DNA from: Fidelibacterota bacterium | Lineage (GTDB): Bacteria > Fidelibacterota > UBA8477 > JABMPR01 | Assembly: GCA_016844945.1 (NCBI GenBank) | Contig: JAERTJ010000037.1 | Span: 62,001 to 126,000 of the forward strand | Reading direction: 5' to 3' | Length of the DNA: 64,000 nucleotides | Shown here: piece after piece, positions 29,832 to 39,467 of the stretch | Numbering within the stretch: position 1 is the first letter of the stretch | How the letters are laid out: each line of letters starts with the position of its first letter | Position numbers and translations under genes: made by a program | The notes under the pieces: model-generated | Databases searched by the model: none | What the model was told of the DNA's origin: nothing | What the model saw: only the letters and a program-made list of their open reading frames with translations

Positions 29832-30256
29832 GACAACTCCTTTCCGCATTTCATGCAAAACTTTGCCTCAGGGAGATTCTCAGTTCCACATTCGGGACAG
29901 GAGCCCTTTTTATCTATTTTCTTATTTTTTTTGATTTTCTTCCTCTTACCGAGATTTGCTACATCCTTTTCTATGCGTTTCATGAGATCACCGGATTTCT
30001 GTTCCTCAATTTTCTCAATCACACGGCCCGCTTCACTTAAAAACGAGTGTCGTATACTGGTGAAGTCTTTTTCACTCAGTCGTCCCATGGCGTAATCAAA
30101 TTCAAGATCTGCAATGTTTCCATAGACTCTTTGCTTCCGATCAGCCAACTCTTCAACTTCCATATACAGAGAGATCCAGGTACTGTCCTTCTTGAAAAGA
30201 GGCATGATAATCCAGATGAGAAAAGCCAAACCAGTAAGGTATGCCAGATAGCTCAT
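29828..30256 (-). CDS. CcmI-like membrane protein with C-terminal zinc ribbon
   Basis: A 142-residue protein: an N-terminal helix (3-20), a helical segment with NIADLEFDYAMGRLSEKDF (47-65) that resembles the start of CcmI/CycH, a lysine-rich linker (100-118), and a zinc ribbon with Cys120, Cys123, Cys134 and Cys137 (CxxC-x10-CxxC). It probably sits in the inner membrane with the ribbon in the cytoplasm. It overlaps the ccmF stop by one base (TAATG) and the next gene by 4 nt. CcmI presents apocytochrome to CcmF elsewhere; a related role is inference. The CxxC pairs should not be read as a CcmH redox site. Confidence 0.78.
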   Translation of the reverse strand: MSYLAYLTGLAFLIWIIMPLFKKDSTWISLYMEVEELADRKQRVYGNIADLEFDYAMGRLSEKDFTSIRHSFLSEAGRVIEKIEEQKSGDLMKRIEKDVANLGKRKKIKKNKKIDKKGSCPECGTENLPEAKFCMKCGKELS

Positions 30257-32238
30257 TACTCGACTCCTCCTTTCGTTTCTCGTAAATTAGGAACCATGGC
30301 AAACAAGGTTCCTACTACAAGAATGAATGACCCAATCCAAACCAAACTCACAAAAGGATTTCGATATACTTGAACAATGACACGTTCACCGTCATTACTC
30401 ATCCCAGAGAGAACTGCGTATATATCCTCCCTGAGCGTGGAATAGATACCGACCTCGGTTGATGGTTGTTCAGAGGCGAAGTAGTAACGTTTTTCCGGAG
30501 AGATGAGGGAAATCAAACGATCACCTCGATACATTTCCATTTCAAGCGTCTCAGAAGAATAGTTTGGTGTTTCAGCATGTTTGACTGCTATAACATTAAA
30601 GGTATAGGGTCCAAGACCAAATGAATCGCCTTCAGCGACTTCTGCTCTTGTTTCGGTATTAAACGCATTGCCTGTGAAACCAATAAACATGACAACAATA
30701 CCTGCGTGAATGATGTAGCCACCATAGCGCCTGGTATTTTTGCGGGATAAAATGTACATGGCTTTGAAAAAGTTCTCGCCTGAGTTCTTACTTCTGACAT
30801 TTGCACCCTTGATGAACTCGACAACAATGGTCCACATCACAAAGAATGAGATGGCAAATGAGCCTAGCGCCCAACCATCTTTAACGCCAAGAGGATAAAG
30901 AATAGCTACTAAAACAACACTACCCAGAATAGGAAATCCAAAACTACGTTTCATGGTCTCAACTGATGTGTGACGCCATGCCAGAAGAGGTCCCACTCCT
31001 GTGAGTAGCAGAACTGCCAATCCAATAGGTATCATGATGTTGTTGAACCATGGAGGTCCAACTGTGATCTGGTCACCGGTAAATATCTCACTAATAACCG
31101 GAAATAACGTACCCCACAGAACTGCTATGGTACCCAGTAGAAAGAGTAGATTATTGAATAGAAAACCACTTTCCCTGGAGACCAGAGATTCCATCTCTTC
31201 ATCTGGTTTTAAATCATGTCTGCGATAAAGCAACAGACCAACACTAAAGATAGTGGAAAGACCAATAAAAATTGCAAATGCTGGTCCAAGCCCAGAGTTT
31301 GCGAAAGCATGTACTGAGCTGACAATACCACTTCGTGTAAGGAATGTTCCGAACACGGAAAGCAGGTAGGTAGAAATAACCAGAGCCATATTCCATACCT
31401 TCAACATACCTTTTCGTTCCTGGATCATTACAGAATGGAGATATGCTGTGGCAGTTAACCAGGGTAATAGAGATGCATTTTCAACGGGATCCCATGCCCA
31501 ATAGCCTCCCCAGCCTAACTCAACATAAGCCCACTTGCCTCCAAGAACAATTCCGACAGCCAGAAAGCCCCATGTGGTTAGTGCCCAACGTCGAGTTGTA
31601 TGAATCCAACCAGTACCTAATTTACCAGTCAGAAGTGCTGCGATGGCAAATGCAAACGGTACAACAGACCCAACGTAGCCAACAAAGAGAATAGGCGGAT
31701 GAATGATCATTGCAGGGTGCTGAAGTAATGGATTCAGCCCACGACCATCAGCTACTGCAAATTCCTGGAGGGTATTCCCCATCTCCTGATACAGTGTTTC
31801 AAATGGATTTGCAATAAATACACTCAGGATTGAAAAGAATGTCATTGTAATTGCCATGACCATGAGCACATATGGCATTATGTCATTGTTTTTACGTCTG
31901 TTCTGATAGGCTACGATGGCTCCAAAGATTGTGACAATCCAGGTCCAAAGTAAAAGTGAGCCATTATGACCAGCCCAAAGTGCTACTATTTTATAAAACA
32001 GTGGCAAAGCATAATTCGTGTTACTCGCGACGTATTCAATGGAAAAATCGCTGGTAATCAGCAAGTATTCCAATGCAAGAACTGCCATAGTGGTAACACC
32101 AAACGCAGCATAAGCACCGCGTCTAGCAGCTTCTAACAACCCACGTCGTTTTGTGATCCCGGCGGCCAGAGCCGTGAGTGCCGTAAAGACACTTACCGGA
32201 AATAGAAAAAATAAGAGAATGTTCCCTAGATCAGCCAT
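30256..32238 (-). CDS. ccmF: Cytochrome c heme lyase CcmF
   Basis: A 660-residue polytopic protein of the heme handling family. The WWD domain is GGYWAWDPVENASLLPWL near residue 245, and the other conserved stretch is the SIHAFANSG-type loop, here SVHAFANSG. A periplasmic domain follows before the last helix (about 625-645). CcmF transfers heme from CcmE to the CxxCH motif of apocytochrome c. It is placed 23 nt after ccmE and leads directly into the Zn-ribbon gene. Confidence 0.96.
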   Translation of the reverse strand: MADLGNILLFFLFPVSVFTALTALAAGITKRRGLLEAARRGAYAAFGVTTMAVLALEYLLITSDFSIEYVASNTNYALPLFYKIVALWAGHNGSLLLWTWIVTIFGAIVAYQNRRKNNDIMPYVLMVMAITMTFFSILSVFIANPFETLYQEMGNTLQEFAVADGRGLNPLLQHPAMIIHPPILFVGYVGSVVPFAFAIAALLTGKLGTGWIHTTRRWALTTWGFLAVGIVLGGKWAYVELGWGGYWAWDPVENASLLPWLTATAYLHSVMIQERKGMLKVWNMALVISTYLLSVFGTFLTRSGIVSSVHAFANSGLGPAFAIFIGLSTIFSVGLLLYRRHDLKPDEEMESLVSRESGFLFNNLLFLLGTIAVLWGTLFPVISEIFTGDQITVGPPWFNNIMIPIGLAVLLLTGVGPLLAWRHTSVETMKRSFGFPILGSVVLVAILYPLGVKDGWALGSFAISFFVMWTIVVEFIKGANVRSKNSGENFFKAMYILSRKNTRRYGGYIIHAGIVVMFIGFTGNAFNTETRAEVAEGDSFGLGPYTFNVIAVKHAETPNYSSETLEMEMYRGDRLISLISPEKRYYFASEQPSTEVGIYSTLREDIYAVLSGMSNDGERVIVQVYRNPFVSLVWIGSFILVVGTLFAMVPNLRETKGGVE

Positions 32239-32261
32239 ATACTATATCCTATCTATGATAT

Positions 32262-32681
32262 TTAAACTTCAGGTGAAGAATAGTCTGCTTCATATTTTGA
32301 AGCACATTTTGCTTGAATCCGTTCAGCATTGAAAATGCCATCCGGTTGTAATCGTCCAGAGACAATAACCTCTGCGTCCATTTCATTATTGAAGGTGTCC
32401 GGTATAGGGTCCTTCCCTATATAATGAATGCTTAGCTCTGATTCGCCTTCAGTGATGACAAAATCAAGATCCATATTGTTTCTGACAATGCTCCCTTTTT
32501 TCAGGTCACCATTGACCTTGAGAGTCATGCTCTGGGCTCGGTCACCAAGTAAGTGAACCTCGCTAACACTTTTGGAATATGACATGGTTTCATCTTCCTC
32601 CATGCCCTGAACAGCCAACAATATCACAGCGGCAATAATGACGAGTGAGCCGATGATAAATTTGAGTTTATTATTATTCAA
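32262..32681 (-). CDS. ccmE: Heme chaperone CcmE, CxxxY variant
   Basis: A 139-residue protein with an N-terminal anchor (about 6-25) and an OB-fold domain (about 45-125). The heme-binding motif, HxxxY in E. coli CcmE, is here CASKY, with Cys126 and Tyr130; the codon is TGT. Cysteine-type CcmE defines the variant System I of archaea and some bacteria, which also lacks CcmH, and no ccmH gene is present in this cluster. The start is a TTG at 32681 with AGGAG 10 nt upstream. It is the first ccm gene, 17 nt after the PHP phosphatase. Confidence 0.94.
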   Translation of the reverse strand: MNNNKLKFIIGSLVIIAAVILLAVQGMEEDETMSYSKSVSEVHLLGDRAQSMTLKVNGDLKKGSIVRNNMDLDFVITEGESELSIHYIGKDPIPDTFNNEMDAEVIVSGRLQPDGIFNAERIQAKCASKYEADYSSPEV

Positions 32682-32698
32682 TTGGGATGAACTCCTAT

Positions 32699-33496
32699 TT
32701 AGGTTTTAATTAGATTCAATAACTTATCTTTCCAGGTCAATCTCGCTGGCTCCAGGTTTACAGGATAAACCTCTACTGGCTCCCCATTTAAGATTTTACC
32801 CGGATTGGTCTTTAACAATAAATCAGCATACTCAACGCCGTATCTATCTGATAACCAGTCATATCCAGGTTTTGTATAAAGAGCTCTTGATTCAAGGTTA
32901 TGACTATCACTACCTACGAGATGGACAGCATCTCGGTCAAAAAGGAAGTTGGCTAATTTCTCTGTATTTGGACCCAGAGTACCCAGGAATGATCCGATAT
33001 CCATCTGTAATGGACAACCCATATTCACCAGTTCCTCCAGTTTTTGTGGTTCTCGCTGCCAGGGTTTGATCCGTTCTGGATGTGCAATGATGGGGGTAAT
33101 CCCCTGTCTGGTGATTTCGTAGATGATACGTTCGAGATTATTGGGTACAGAATGAAAGGCGAATTCCAGCAATAAATATTTCCCACCAATGAGAACCTCA
33201 AGTTCCTCAAGGATAATCGGGAGCATTTCCTGATACCTGACTTCTGCAGCCACAGTAACTTTGACAGGTAAGGAATGTTCATCAATGAGTTCAAGTACAG
33301 TCCGTTTGCCTTCCTCAATTTTACGCTTCCAGTCTCCTGTCCCCTTGATGATATCAGCTTCATAGAGATGCGGTGTCAGAACAAGATGCTCAACACCTTG
33401 ATTCACTGCTTCCTTGAGCATAGATAGTGCCACTTCATTGTTTTTTGCACCATCATCTACTGCGGGTAGCATATGATTATGAATATCTATCATCAT
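32699..33496 (-). CDS. PHP-type tyrosine phosphatase of the CpsB/YwqE family
   Basis: A 265-residue metal-dependent hydrolase starting with the PHP motif DIHNHMLPAVDDGA (4-17); further metal ligands are in TPHLYE, IIAHPERI and SDSHN. CpsB/YwqE enzymes remove phosphate from bacterial tyrosine kinases that control capsule synthesis. No tyrosine kinase or capsule locus is in the window, so the target is unknown. It lies 17 nt after the mutase gene and 17 nt before ccmE. Confidence 0.88.
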   Translation of the reverse strand: MMIDIHNHMLPAVDDGAKNNEVALSMLKEAVNQGVEHLVLTPHLYEADIIKGTGDWKRKIEEGKRTVLELIDEHSLPVKVTVAAEVRYQEMLPIILEELEVLIGGKYLLLEFAFHSVPNNLERIIYEITRQGITPIIAHPERIKPWQREPQKLEELVNMGCPLQMDIGSFLGTLGPNTEKLANFLFDRDAVHLVGSDSHNLESRALYTKPGYDWLSDRYGVEYADLLLKTNPGKILNGEPVEVYPVNLEPARLTWKDKLLNLIKT

Positions 33497-33513
33497 ATCA
33501 GTGGTGTAACATC

Positions 33514-35175
33514 CTAAAAGACTGGAGTTTCAGTATATGTACCATACACAACCTTCATGGCATCTACCATCTCGCCAAGGGTTGCTGATTGGCGGACAGC
33601 TTCAAGGAGCGGTGGCATCACATTGCTTCCTGATTTACACGCTTCAGTCAGATCAGCTAATGCTTTATCCGTCTCGGACTGCTTACGTTCAGTTCTCAGT
33701 GATTGTACTTTTGCTACTTGATTCACTTCAACACTTTTATCAATCTTTAAAACAGGGATATCTATAGACTCATTTTCCCGCACAAATCCGTTTACACCGA
33801 CAATGATACGTTTTTTATCATCATATTTTCTGGCAACATCATAGGCTGCCTTACCAATTTCCCGCTGAAAATAACCAGCTTCAATGGCTTCGACGACACC
33901 ATCTAACTCATCGATGGTTTCAAAATATTTTTCCGCTTCGGCTTCCATTTTATCTGTCATTGCTTCTACATAATAAGACCCACCAAGTGGATCTATAGTA
34001 GAAGCAACACCGGTTTCATAGGCGATGACCTGCTGGGTGCGAAGCGCGATCTCAACGCTCTTTTCTGTGGGAAGTGCCAGAACCTCGTCCATAGAATTTG
34101 TGTGGAGGGATTGTGTCCCCCCTAGAACACCAGCCAGTGCTTCATAAGCGGTGCGGACAATATTGTTTTCGGGTTGTGGCGCTGTCAGACTGTGTCCGGC
34201 AGTTTGGGTATGAAAACGAAGCATCCATGATCTTGGATCTTTAGCGCCGTACTTTTCCTTCATGCGTTTGGCATAAATTCGTCGGGCAGCCCTAAATTTT
34301 CCAATTTCTTCAAAGAAATCAATATGTGAGTTAAAAAAGAAACTTAATCGTCTGGCAAATTTGTCTACATCAAGACCGCGTTCAATTGCAGCTTCCACGT
34401 AAGCGAACCCATCTGCAAGAGTAAAGGCCAATTCCTGAGCTGCAGTAGAGCCTGCTTCCCGAATATGATACCCTGATATTGATATAGTATTGTAAGCCGG
34501 CATATGATCTGTACACCATTCGATCATATCAGTAATTATATGCATGGATGGTTCAGGAGGAAAAATGAATTCCTTCTGTGCGATGTATTCTTTTAGAATG
34601 TCATTTTGGAGCGTCCCATGAAGTTTATCAGGAGACACACCCTGGCGTTCGCCAACAATCACGTACATAGCCAGCAAAATGATAGCCGGACCATTGATAG
34701 TCATGGATGTTGAGACCTTGTCCAGAGGAATTCCATCAAACAGAGTCATCATATCTTCAATGGAGTTGATGGATACGCCACAATGCCCTACCTCACCCAA
34801 TGACAAGGCATGGTCAGAGTCATATCCCATAAGTGTGGGCATATCAAAAGCTACACTCAACCCGGTTTGACCTTGATCTAAGAGAAATTTAAAACGTTTA
34901 TTTGTATCCTCAGGCGTTCCAAAGCCTGCAAACTGTCGCATGGTCCAGAGACGTCCACGATACATATTGGGATGGACACCCCGGGTGAAGGGGTATTCGC
35001 CTGGAAAACCTACCTTATCCATATAACTATCAAGATTTTGACTATCCTCTTCTGGAAGATAGAGTAATTCATTCTCTAAACCGGAAACTGTGTCATAGTC
35101 ATATTCACGGGACTTTGATTCAGCGACCTTCTGTTTCCAGCGAGCCAAACTCTCTTTATATGAATGCTGTGACAT
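33514..35175 (-). CDS. Methylmalonyl-CoA mutase large subunit (catalytic domain only)
   Basis: About 553 residues, the TIM-barrel CoA-binding half of a B12-dependent mutase that interconverts methylmalonyl-CoA and succinyl-CoA. Recognisable segments are [20 protein letters not shown] (about 51-70), [14 protein letters not shown] and [18 protein letters not shown]. The cobalamin-binding C-terminal domain is missing, as in two-gene mutases, and its partner is not in this window. I start at ATG 35175 (AGGAG upstream); a GTG four codons earlier overlaps its own ribosome-binding site. Other acyl-CoA mutases of the family are possible, so I give no symbol. Confidence 0.9.
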   Translation of the reverse strand: MSQHSYKESLARWKQKVAESKSREYDYDTVSGLENELLYLPEEDSQNLDSYMDKVGFPGEYPFTRGVHPNMYRGRLWTMRQFAGFGTPEDTNKRFKFLLDQGQTGLSVAFDMPTLMGYDSDHALSLGEVGHCGVSINSIEDMMTLFDGIPLDKVSTSMTINGPAIILLAMYVIVGERQGVSPDKLHGTLQNDILKEYIAQKEFIFPPEPSMHIITDMIEWCTDHMPAYNTISISGYHIREAGSTAAQELAFTLADGFAYVEAAIERGLDVDKFARRLSFFFNSHIDFFEEIGKFRAARRIYAKRMKEKYGAKDPRSWMLRFHTQTAGHSLTAPQPENNIVRTAYEALAGVLGGTQSLHTNSMDEVLALPTEKSVEIALRTQQVIAYETGVASTIDPLGGSYYVEAMTDKMEAEAEKYFETIDELDGVVEAIEAGYFQREIGKAAYDVARKYDDKKRIIVGVNGFVRENESIDIPVLKIDKSVEVNQVAKVQSLRTERKQSETDKALADLTEACKSGSNVMPPLLEAVRQSATLGEMVDAMKVVYGTYTETPVF

Positions 35176-35193
35176 GTCTTTGTTCACTCCTGA

Positions 35194-37074
35194 TTATTTA
35201 CGAATCAATTTGACAATTGATTCGGCAATATGCTCTGAGGTTAGATTGACTTCTGCCAACAATTGGGCTCTAGATCCATGGGTGACAAACCGATCTGGTA
35301 AGGTATGGGTTTGAATATTTGCCTTTGACTTCACCGTGCTCGCATATGCCTGGATTGTCTGAGCCAAACTACCTGGATAGTTATTCTCTTCTACTATGAT
35401 GACCTGCTTATAGGACTTTAACACCTTTTTCAGCATTTCTTCATCAAATGGTTTAATAAATTTTGCATCTATCCGGGCGGCAGAGATACCCTCTTTATCC
35501 AAAAGCTTTGCAGCTTTATCAGAAATGCCATTCATGGAACCCACAGCGATGATAGCTACATCCTTGCCTTCGGAGAGTAGTTCCCACTTTCCAATATCCA
35601 GCTGCTTGCTTTTAACCGTCTTCCGATTCTTCTCAGCAGAAGCCTTCGGGTAACGAATAAAAAATGGTCCCTCCTGGTAGTGCTGTGCAGTCTGCATGAG
35701 GTGACGCAACTCTTCACCATTTCGGGGCGCAGCTACAATAACACCGGGGATACTGGACAGGTAGGATAGATCAAGAACACCATGATGTGTTGGTCCATCT
35801 TCCCCCACCAATCCAGCCCGGTCCAGCATGAAAACAACTGGTAATTTTTGGACGGCGATATCATGTACGATCATATCATATGCGCGTTGCAGAAATGTTG
35901 AATATATAGCCACAAAGGGTTTAATCCCATGTGCTGCAAGCGCACCGGCAAAAGTGACAGCATGGCCTTCAGCTATTCCAACATCATAAAATCGGTCTGG
36001 ATGTTCTTCTGCAAACCCGGTCAAGCCAGTACCTTCACGCATCGCTGCAGTAACGGCAACAATTCGATCATCTTTATCAGCCAGCTTTGTGAGTTCATCA
36101 CCGAAAATGTTTAAATAGGGTGGAACTTCTTTTCTGGCGGATTTAGATCCAGGCTTTGCAGCAGGACCGATACCATGGAATTTTATGGGGTTTAATTCTG
36201 CCTGAGCGTGACCCATTCCCTTTTTGGTAATGATATGGAGCATCACGGGACTGTTAATGTCTTTAATGTTTTCGAGGGTGGATATGAGGAGTGGAAGATC
36301 ATTACCATCAATGGGACCAAAATACCTGATACCCATTTCATCAAAGATCACTCCGGGAACCAGCAGGTTCTTTAAGCTCTCTTCAATTTTTTTCATTCCT
36401 GTTCTAACAGTACTTTTTCCAACAGGCAATTTTCCAGAAATATTCCATATTTCATCGCGAACACGATTGTACAAAGGGTTCGTTGTAATTTTGGATAGAT
36501 ATTTGGACATAGCGCCCACGTTTGGTGAAATGGACATTTCGTTGTCATTGAGAATGATCATCATGCGAGACCGAAGACTGCCAAGATTATTCAAACCTTC
36601 AAATGAAAGCCCACCTGTTAACGCACCATCCCCAATAATTGAGATGACCTGATTATCCTCACCCTTCAGATCTCTGGCAACTGCAAAACCAACACCCGCT
36701 GATATGGATGTAGATGCATGTCCAGCACCATAAATATCATGGTCACTCTCCAATGGCTTACAAAATCCACTGATCCCACCATACTGTCGGATCGTTTTCA
36801 GAGCCTCTCTTCTGCCAGTCAGAATTTTATGGGCGTAAGCCTGATGACCTACGTCCCAGATGATCTTATCCTTGGGAGAGTCAAAAACAGTGTGCAAAGC
36901 CACTGTGAGTTCAACAACACCCAATGTGGGTGCCAGATGACCACCAGTTTCAGACACAACTTCAACCGTATAGTCACGAATATCCTGACATAGTTGAAGC
37001 AGTTCTCCCTCAGTCAAAGACTTCAAGTCTGACGGTGAATCGATTTTCCTTAAAACTTTATATTTATCCGACAT
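35194..37074 (-). CDS. dxs: 1-deoxy-D-xylulose-5-phosphate synthase
   Basis: A 626-residue thiamine-diphosphate enzyme joining pyruvate and glyceraldehyde 3-phosphate, the first step of the MEP isoprenoid route. The cofactor motif begins with GDGALTGG near 150 and continues to the metal-binding Asn (LNDNEMSIS). The transketolase middle domain shows DRAGLVGEDGPTHHG. The start ATG at 37074 has GAGGT upstream. ispH, the last MEP step, lies in the same run, separated by pdxS and pdxT. Confidence 0.98.
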   Translation of the reverse strand: MSDKYKVLRKIDSPSDLKSLTEGELLQLCQDIRDYTVEVVSETGGHLAPTLGVVELTVALHTVFDSPKDKIIWDVGHQAYAHKILTGRREALKTIRQYGGISGFCKPLESDHDIYGAGHASTSISAGVGFAVARDLKGEDNQVISIIGDGALTGGLSFEGLNNLGSLRSRMMIILNDNEMSISPNVGAMSKYLSKITTNPLYNRVRDEIWNISGKLPVGKSTVRTGMKKIEESLKNLLVPGVIFDEMGIRYFGPIDGNDLPLLISTLENIKDINSPVMLHIITKKGMGHAQAELNPIKFHGIGPAAKPGSKSARKEVPPYLNIFGDELTKLADKDDRIVAVTAAMREGTGLTGFAEEHPDRFYDVGIAEGHAVTFAGALAAHGIKPFVAIYSTFLQRAYDMIVHDIAVQKLPVVFMLDRAGLVGEDGPTHHGVLDLSYLSSIPGVIVAAPRNGEELRHLMQTAQHYQEGPFFIRYPKASAEKNRKTVKSKQLDIGKWELLSEGKDVAIIAVGSMNGISDKAAKLLDKEGISAARIDAKFIKPFDEEMLKKVLKSYKQVIIVEENNYPGSLAQTIQAYASTVKSKANIQTHTLPDRFVTHGSRAQLLAEVNLTSEHIAESIVKLIRK

Positions 37075-37081
37075 GGATTGT

Positions 37082-37684
37082 CTACCTCGATTTTAACACA
37101 ATTTCATCCACGAAATATTTATGGATGCCAGAATCTTCAGTAAGTTCCGGGTGAAAGGATGCAACCAGAACGTTATCCTGTCGCAGGAGTACCGGGTCTG
37201 CACCAAAGACGGCCAATGGTAATACATCTGGACCGAGATCATGAAATTTTGGTGCCCTGATGAAAATGGCATGAAAATCATGATCTAATATTTGTGGCAT
37301 GATCAAGCTGGTTGTAAATGACTCTATTTGACGACCATAAGCATTTCGTTCAGCTGTGTAATCAATTTTATTAAAGCATCGAACACGTTCATCATCGATT
37401 TGTTGTCCTAAAAGAATGGCTCCTGCACATGTTCCAAAAACGGGCAGAGTTTCCAGGGCTTCGTTCAGCGGTTCCCACATCCCTTCATTTTCCAGTAACA
37501 AGGTCATTGTTGTAGATTCACCGCCAGGTAAAATTAAGCCATCAATGAGTTTTAAATCTCCTGGCTCGCGAACCGCACGACTTTTAATGCCCAGACTCCC
37601 CATGCTGTAGGCATGCTTGGCAAAACTGCCCTGCATGGCGACTACACCAATAGTCAGATCATCGTATTCAGGTTTAACAGACAA
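37082..37684 (-). CDS. pdxT: Pyridoxal 5'-phosphate synthase glutaminase subunit
   Basis: A 200-residue class I glutamine amidotransferase that supplies ammonia to PdxS. Landmarks are GVVAMQGSFAKH (13-24), PGGESTTM (53-60), the nucleophile Cys86 in GTCAGAILL and the FHPELT triad residues near 177. The start is a TTG at 37684: AGGGGG lies about 5 nt upstream and the first in-frame Met is inside the conserved first strand, so it cannot be the start. It follows pdxS by 9 nt. Confidence 0.96.
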   Translation of the reverse strand: MSVKPEYDDLTIGVVAMQGSFAKHAYSMGSLGIKSRAVREPGDLKLIDGLILPGGESTTMTLLLENEGMWEPLNEALETLPVFGTCAGAILLGQQIDDERVRCFNKIDYTAERNAYGRQIESFTTSLIMPQILDHDFHAIFIRAPKFHDLGPDVLPLAVFGADPVLLRQDNVLVASFHPELTEDSGIHKYFVDEIVLKSR

Positions 37685-37693
37685 TAAAGCCCC

Positions 37694-38575
37694 CTACCAT
37701 CCTCGATCTTGCATGCGTTCTTCAGGGGTAATTTCATTCATATCCAGACCTTTCATAGCCTTGCCAAGACCATGAGATATTTCAGCCAGTTTATCTGGTT
37801 TATCAAAAAATGTAGCTGCTTGTACGATGGCTTTTGCCATAGCTGCAGAATCTTCTGATTTGAATATTCCAGACCCAACAAAAATCGTCTCGGCTCCAAG
37901 CTGCATCATCAAAGATGCATCAGCAGGCGTTGCAATTCCACCAGCTGAGAAATTCGGAACGGGTAGTTTACCGGTTTCAGCAACCTGAACAACCAGATGA
38001 AAGGGTGCACCCATATGTTTGGCGGCCGCCATCAATTCATCTGTCCTCAGTTTACTTAAATTTGCCATTTCCATATTGATGGTGCGCATATGACGTACCG
38101 CTTCTACAATATTTCCTGTACCCGGTTCACCTTTGGTACGAATGAGTGCAGCTCCCTCACCAATACGACGCAGTGCTTCAGAAAGATTGGTAGCGCCACA
38201 CACAAAGGGCGTTTTGAAGTCATGTTTCCAGATGTGATTGGCTTCATCTGCAGGGGTGAGAACTTCACTCTCATCGATATAATCAATTTCCAGGGCTTCA
38301 AGGACCTGTGCTTCGGCAAAATGACCGATACGGCACTTGGCCATCACTGGAATCGAAACAGCTTCCTGAATTTCCTTGATCATTTTAGGATCAGAAGCTC
38401 TGGCAATTCCACCATCCTTACGAATATCTGCAGGTATTCTTTCTAGAGCCATCACAGCAACTGCTCCAGCCTTTTCAGCGATCTCTGCCTGCTTGGGGGT
38501 CGTCACATCCATGATAACCCCACCTTTTAACATCTCAGCCAACCCTGTTTTAACTTCAAACAGATCTTTTGTCAT
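37694..38575 (-). CDS. pdxS: Pyridoxal 5'-phosphate synthase subunit PdxS
   Basis: A 293-residue TIM-barrel enzyme that builds PLP from ribose 5-phosphate, glyceraldehyde 3-phosphate and ammonia, the DXP-independent route. Highly conserved segments include [45 protein letters not shown] and [19 protein letters not shown]. Forms a complex with PdxT, the next gene. Confidence 0.98.
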   Translation of the reverse strand: MTKDLFEVKTGLAEMLKGGVIMDVTTPKQAEIAEKAGAVAVMALERIPADIRKDGGIARASDPKMIKEIQEAVSIPVMAKCRIGHFAEAQVLEALEIDYIDESEVLTPADEANHIWKHDFKTPFVCGATNLSEALRRIGEGAALIRTKGEPGTGNIVEAVRHMRTINMEMANLSKLRTDELMAAAKHMGAPFHLVVQVAETGKLPVPNFSAGGIATPADASLMMQLGAETIFVGSGIFKSEDSAAMAKAIVQAATFFDKPDKLAEISHGLGKAMKGLDMNEITPEERMQDRGW

Positions 38576-38609
38576 TATTCCAATTCTCCAACACTGTTAT
38601 TGTCAATAT

Positions 38610-39467
38610 TTACACACGTGCTTTCACGTGTAAGTTCTTTAAATGTTCAACTACTTCTTGGATTAAATCATCAGGTGATGAAGCGCCAGCAGAAACACCA
38701 ACAGAACCGGCCTTATCAAACCAGACATCCTGAATGTCCTCTGCATTTTCAACCATATAGGATCTTGGATTAAGACCCAGCGATACTTCATGCAATCTTT
38801 TTGTATTTGCACTGGTAAATGAGCCTACGATAATCATAACATCAGATATAGGAGCAATCTCCTTGATCTGACTTTGGTTACGGCGTGTGGGAAAGCACAC
38901 AGTATTTACAAATCGAAGATCAAATATCTTCATGGATAGTACACCAAGAATCGCCTGAACATTTTCAATCATTTGGGTGGATTGTGATACCACGCCTGCT
39001 TTCTTGATCTTCGGCAAGGCTTCAGCTTCTTCTACGGAGGCAACGATGACCGCTTCAGGTACCTGAGCCTGAATTGCGATCACCTCGTCATGACCATGGT
39101 CACCAATAATGATGAGCTTCCTGTTTTCAGTATGAAGCTTCTTTATTTCATCATGGATTTCATGAACCAGCGGGCAGGTTGCGTCAACAATTGATAGTTC
39201 TTTTTGAATAGCTTTATTCCATAATTCTGGAACGGTGCCATGGGCACGAAAAAGAACCGGTGCGTCCTTGACTTCATTCAGGGTGTCAACGACTCTAATA
39301 TTCTCTTGTTTGAGTTTGCTTACAACCCGTTCGTTGTGAACAATATCTCCAAGCATGTAAACTTTACCATGCTCTTGAGCTACTTCTCTGGCTTTCTCGA
39401 TGGCATCACGCACACCAAAACAAAAGCCTGCGTCCTTTGCTACTCGAATTTTTAGGGCTTTAGCCAT
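38610..39467 (-). CDS. ispH: 4-hydroxy-3-methylbut-2-enyl diphosphate reductase
   Basis: About 285 residues, the last enzyme of the MEP pathway, producing IPP and DMAPP at a [4Fe-4S] cluster. The three cluster cysteines are Cys16 (AGFCFGV), Cys98 (VDATCPLV) and Cys191 (NTVCFPTRRN). The frame is open further upstream to 39593, but that extension lies inside nrnA in another frame and has no family similarity, so I start at ATG 39467, overlapping the nrnA stop by 8 nt. Confidence 0.96.
   Translation of the reverse strand: MAKALKIRVAKDAGFCFGVRDAIEKAREVAQEHGKVYMLGDIVHNERVVSKLKQENIRVVDTLNEVKDAPVLFRAHGTVPELWNKAIQKELSIVDATCPLVHEIHDEIKKLHTENRKLIIIGDHGHDEVIAIQAQVPEAVIVASVEEAEALPKIKKAGVVSQSTQMIENVQAILGVLSMKIFDLRFVNTVCFPTRRNQSQIKEIAPISDVMIIVGSFTSANTKRLHEVSLGLNPRSYMVENAEDIQDVWFDKAGSVGVSAGASSPDDLIQEVVEHLKNLHVKARV

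Noticed and set aside
29832-29858. Nine-residue longer start for the unrecognised ccm-cluster protein
   Set aside because: The ATG at 29831 gives a normal signal peptide and the usual ATGA overlap with the preceding gene.
29828-30256. Zn-ribbon protein as the missing CcmH
   Set aside because: Its two CxxC pairs have zinc-ribbon spacing, lie at the C-terminus after a lysine-rich linker and are probably cytoplasmic, unlike the periplasmic redox motif of CcmH.
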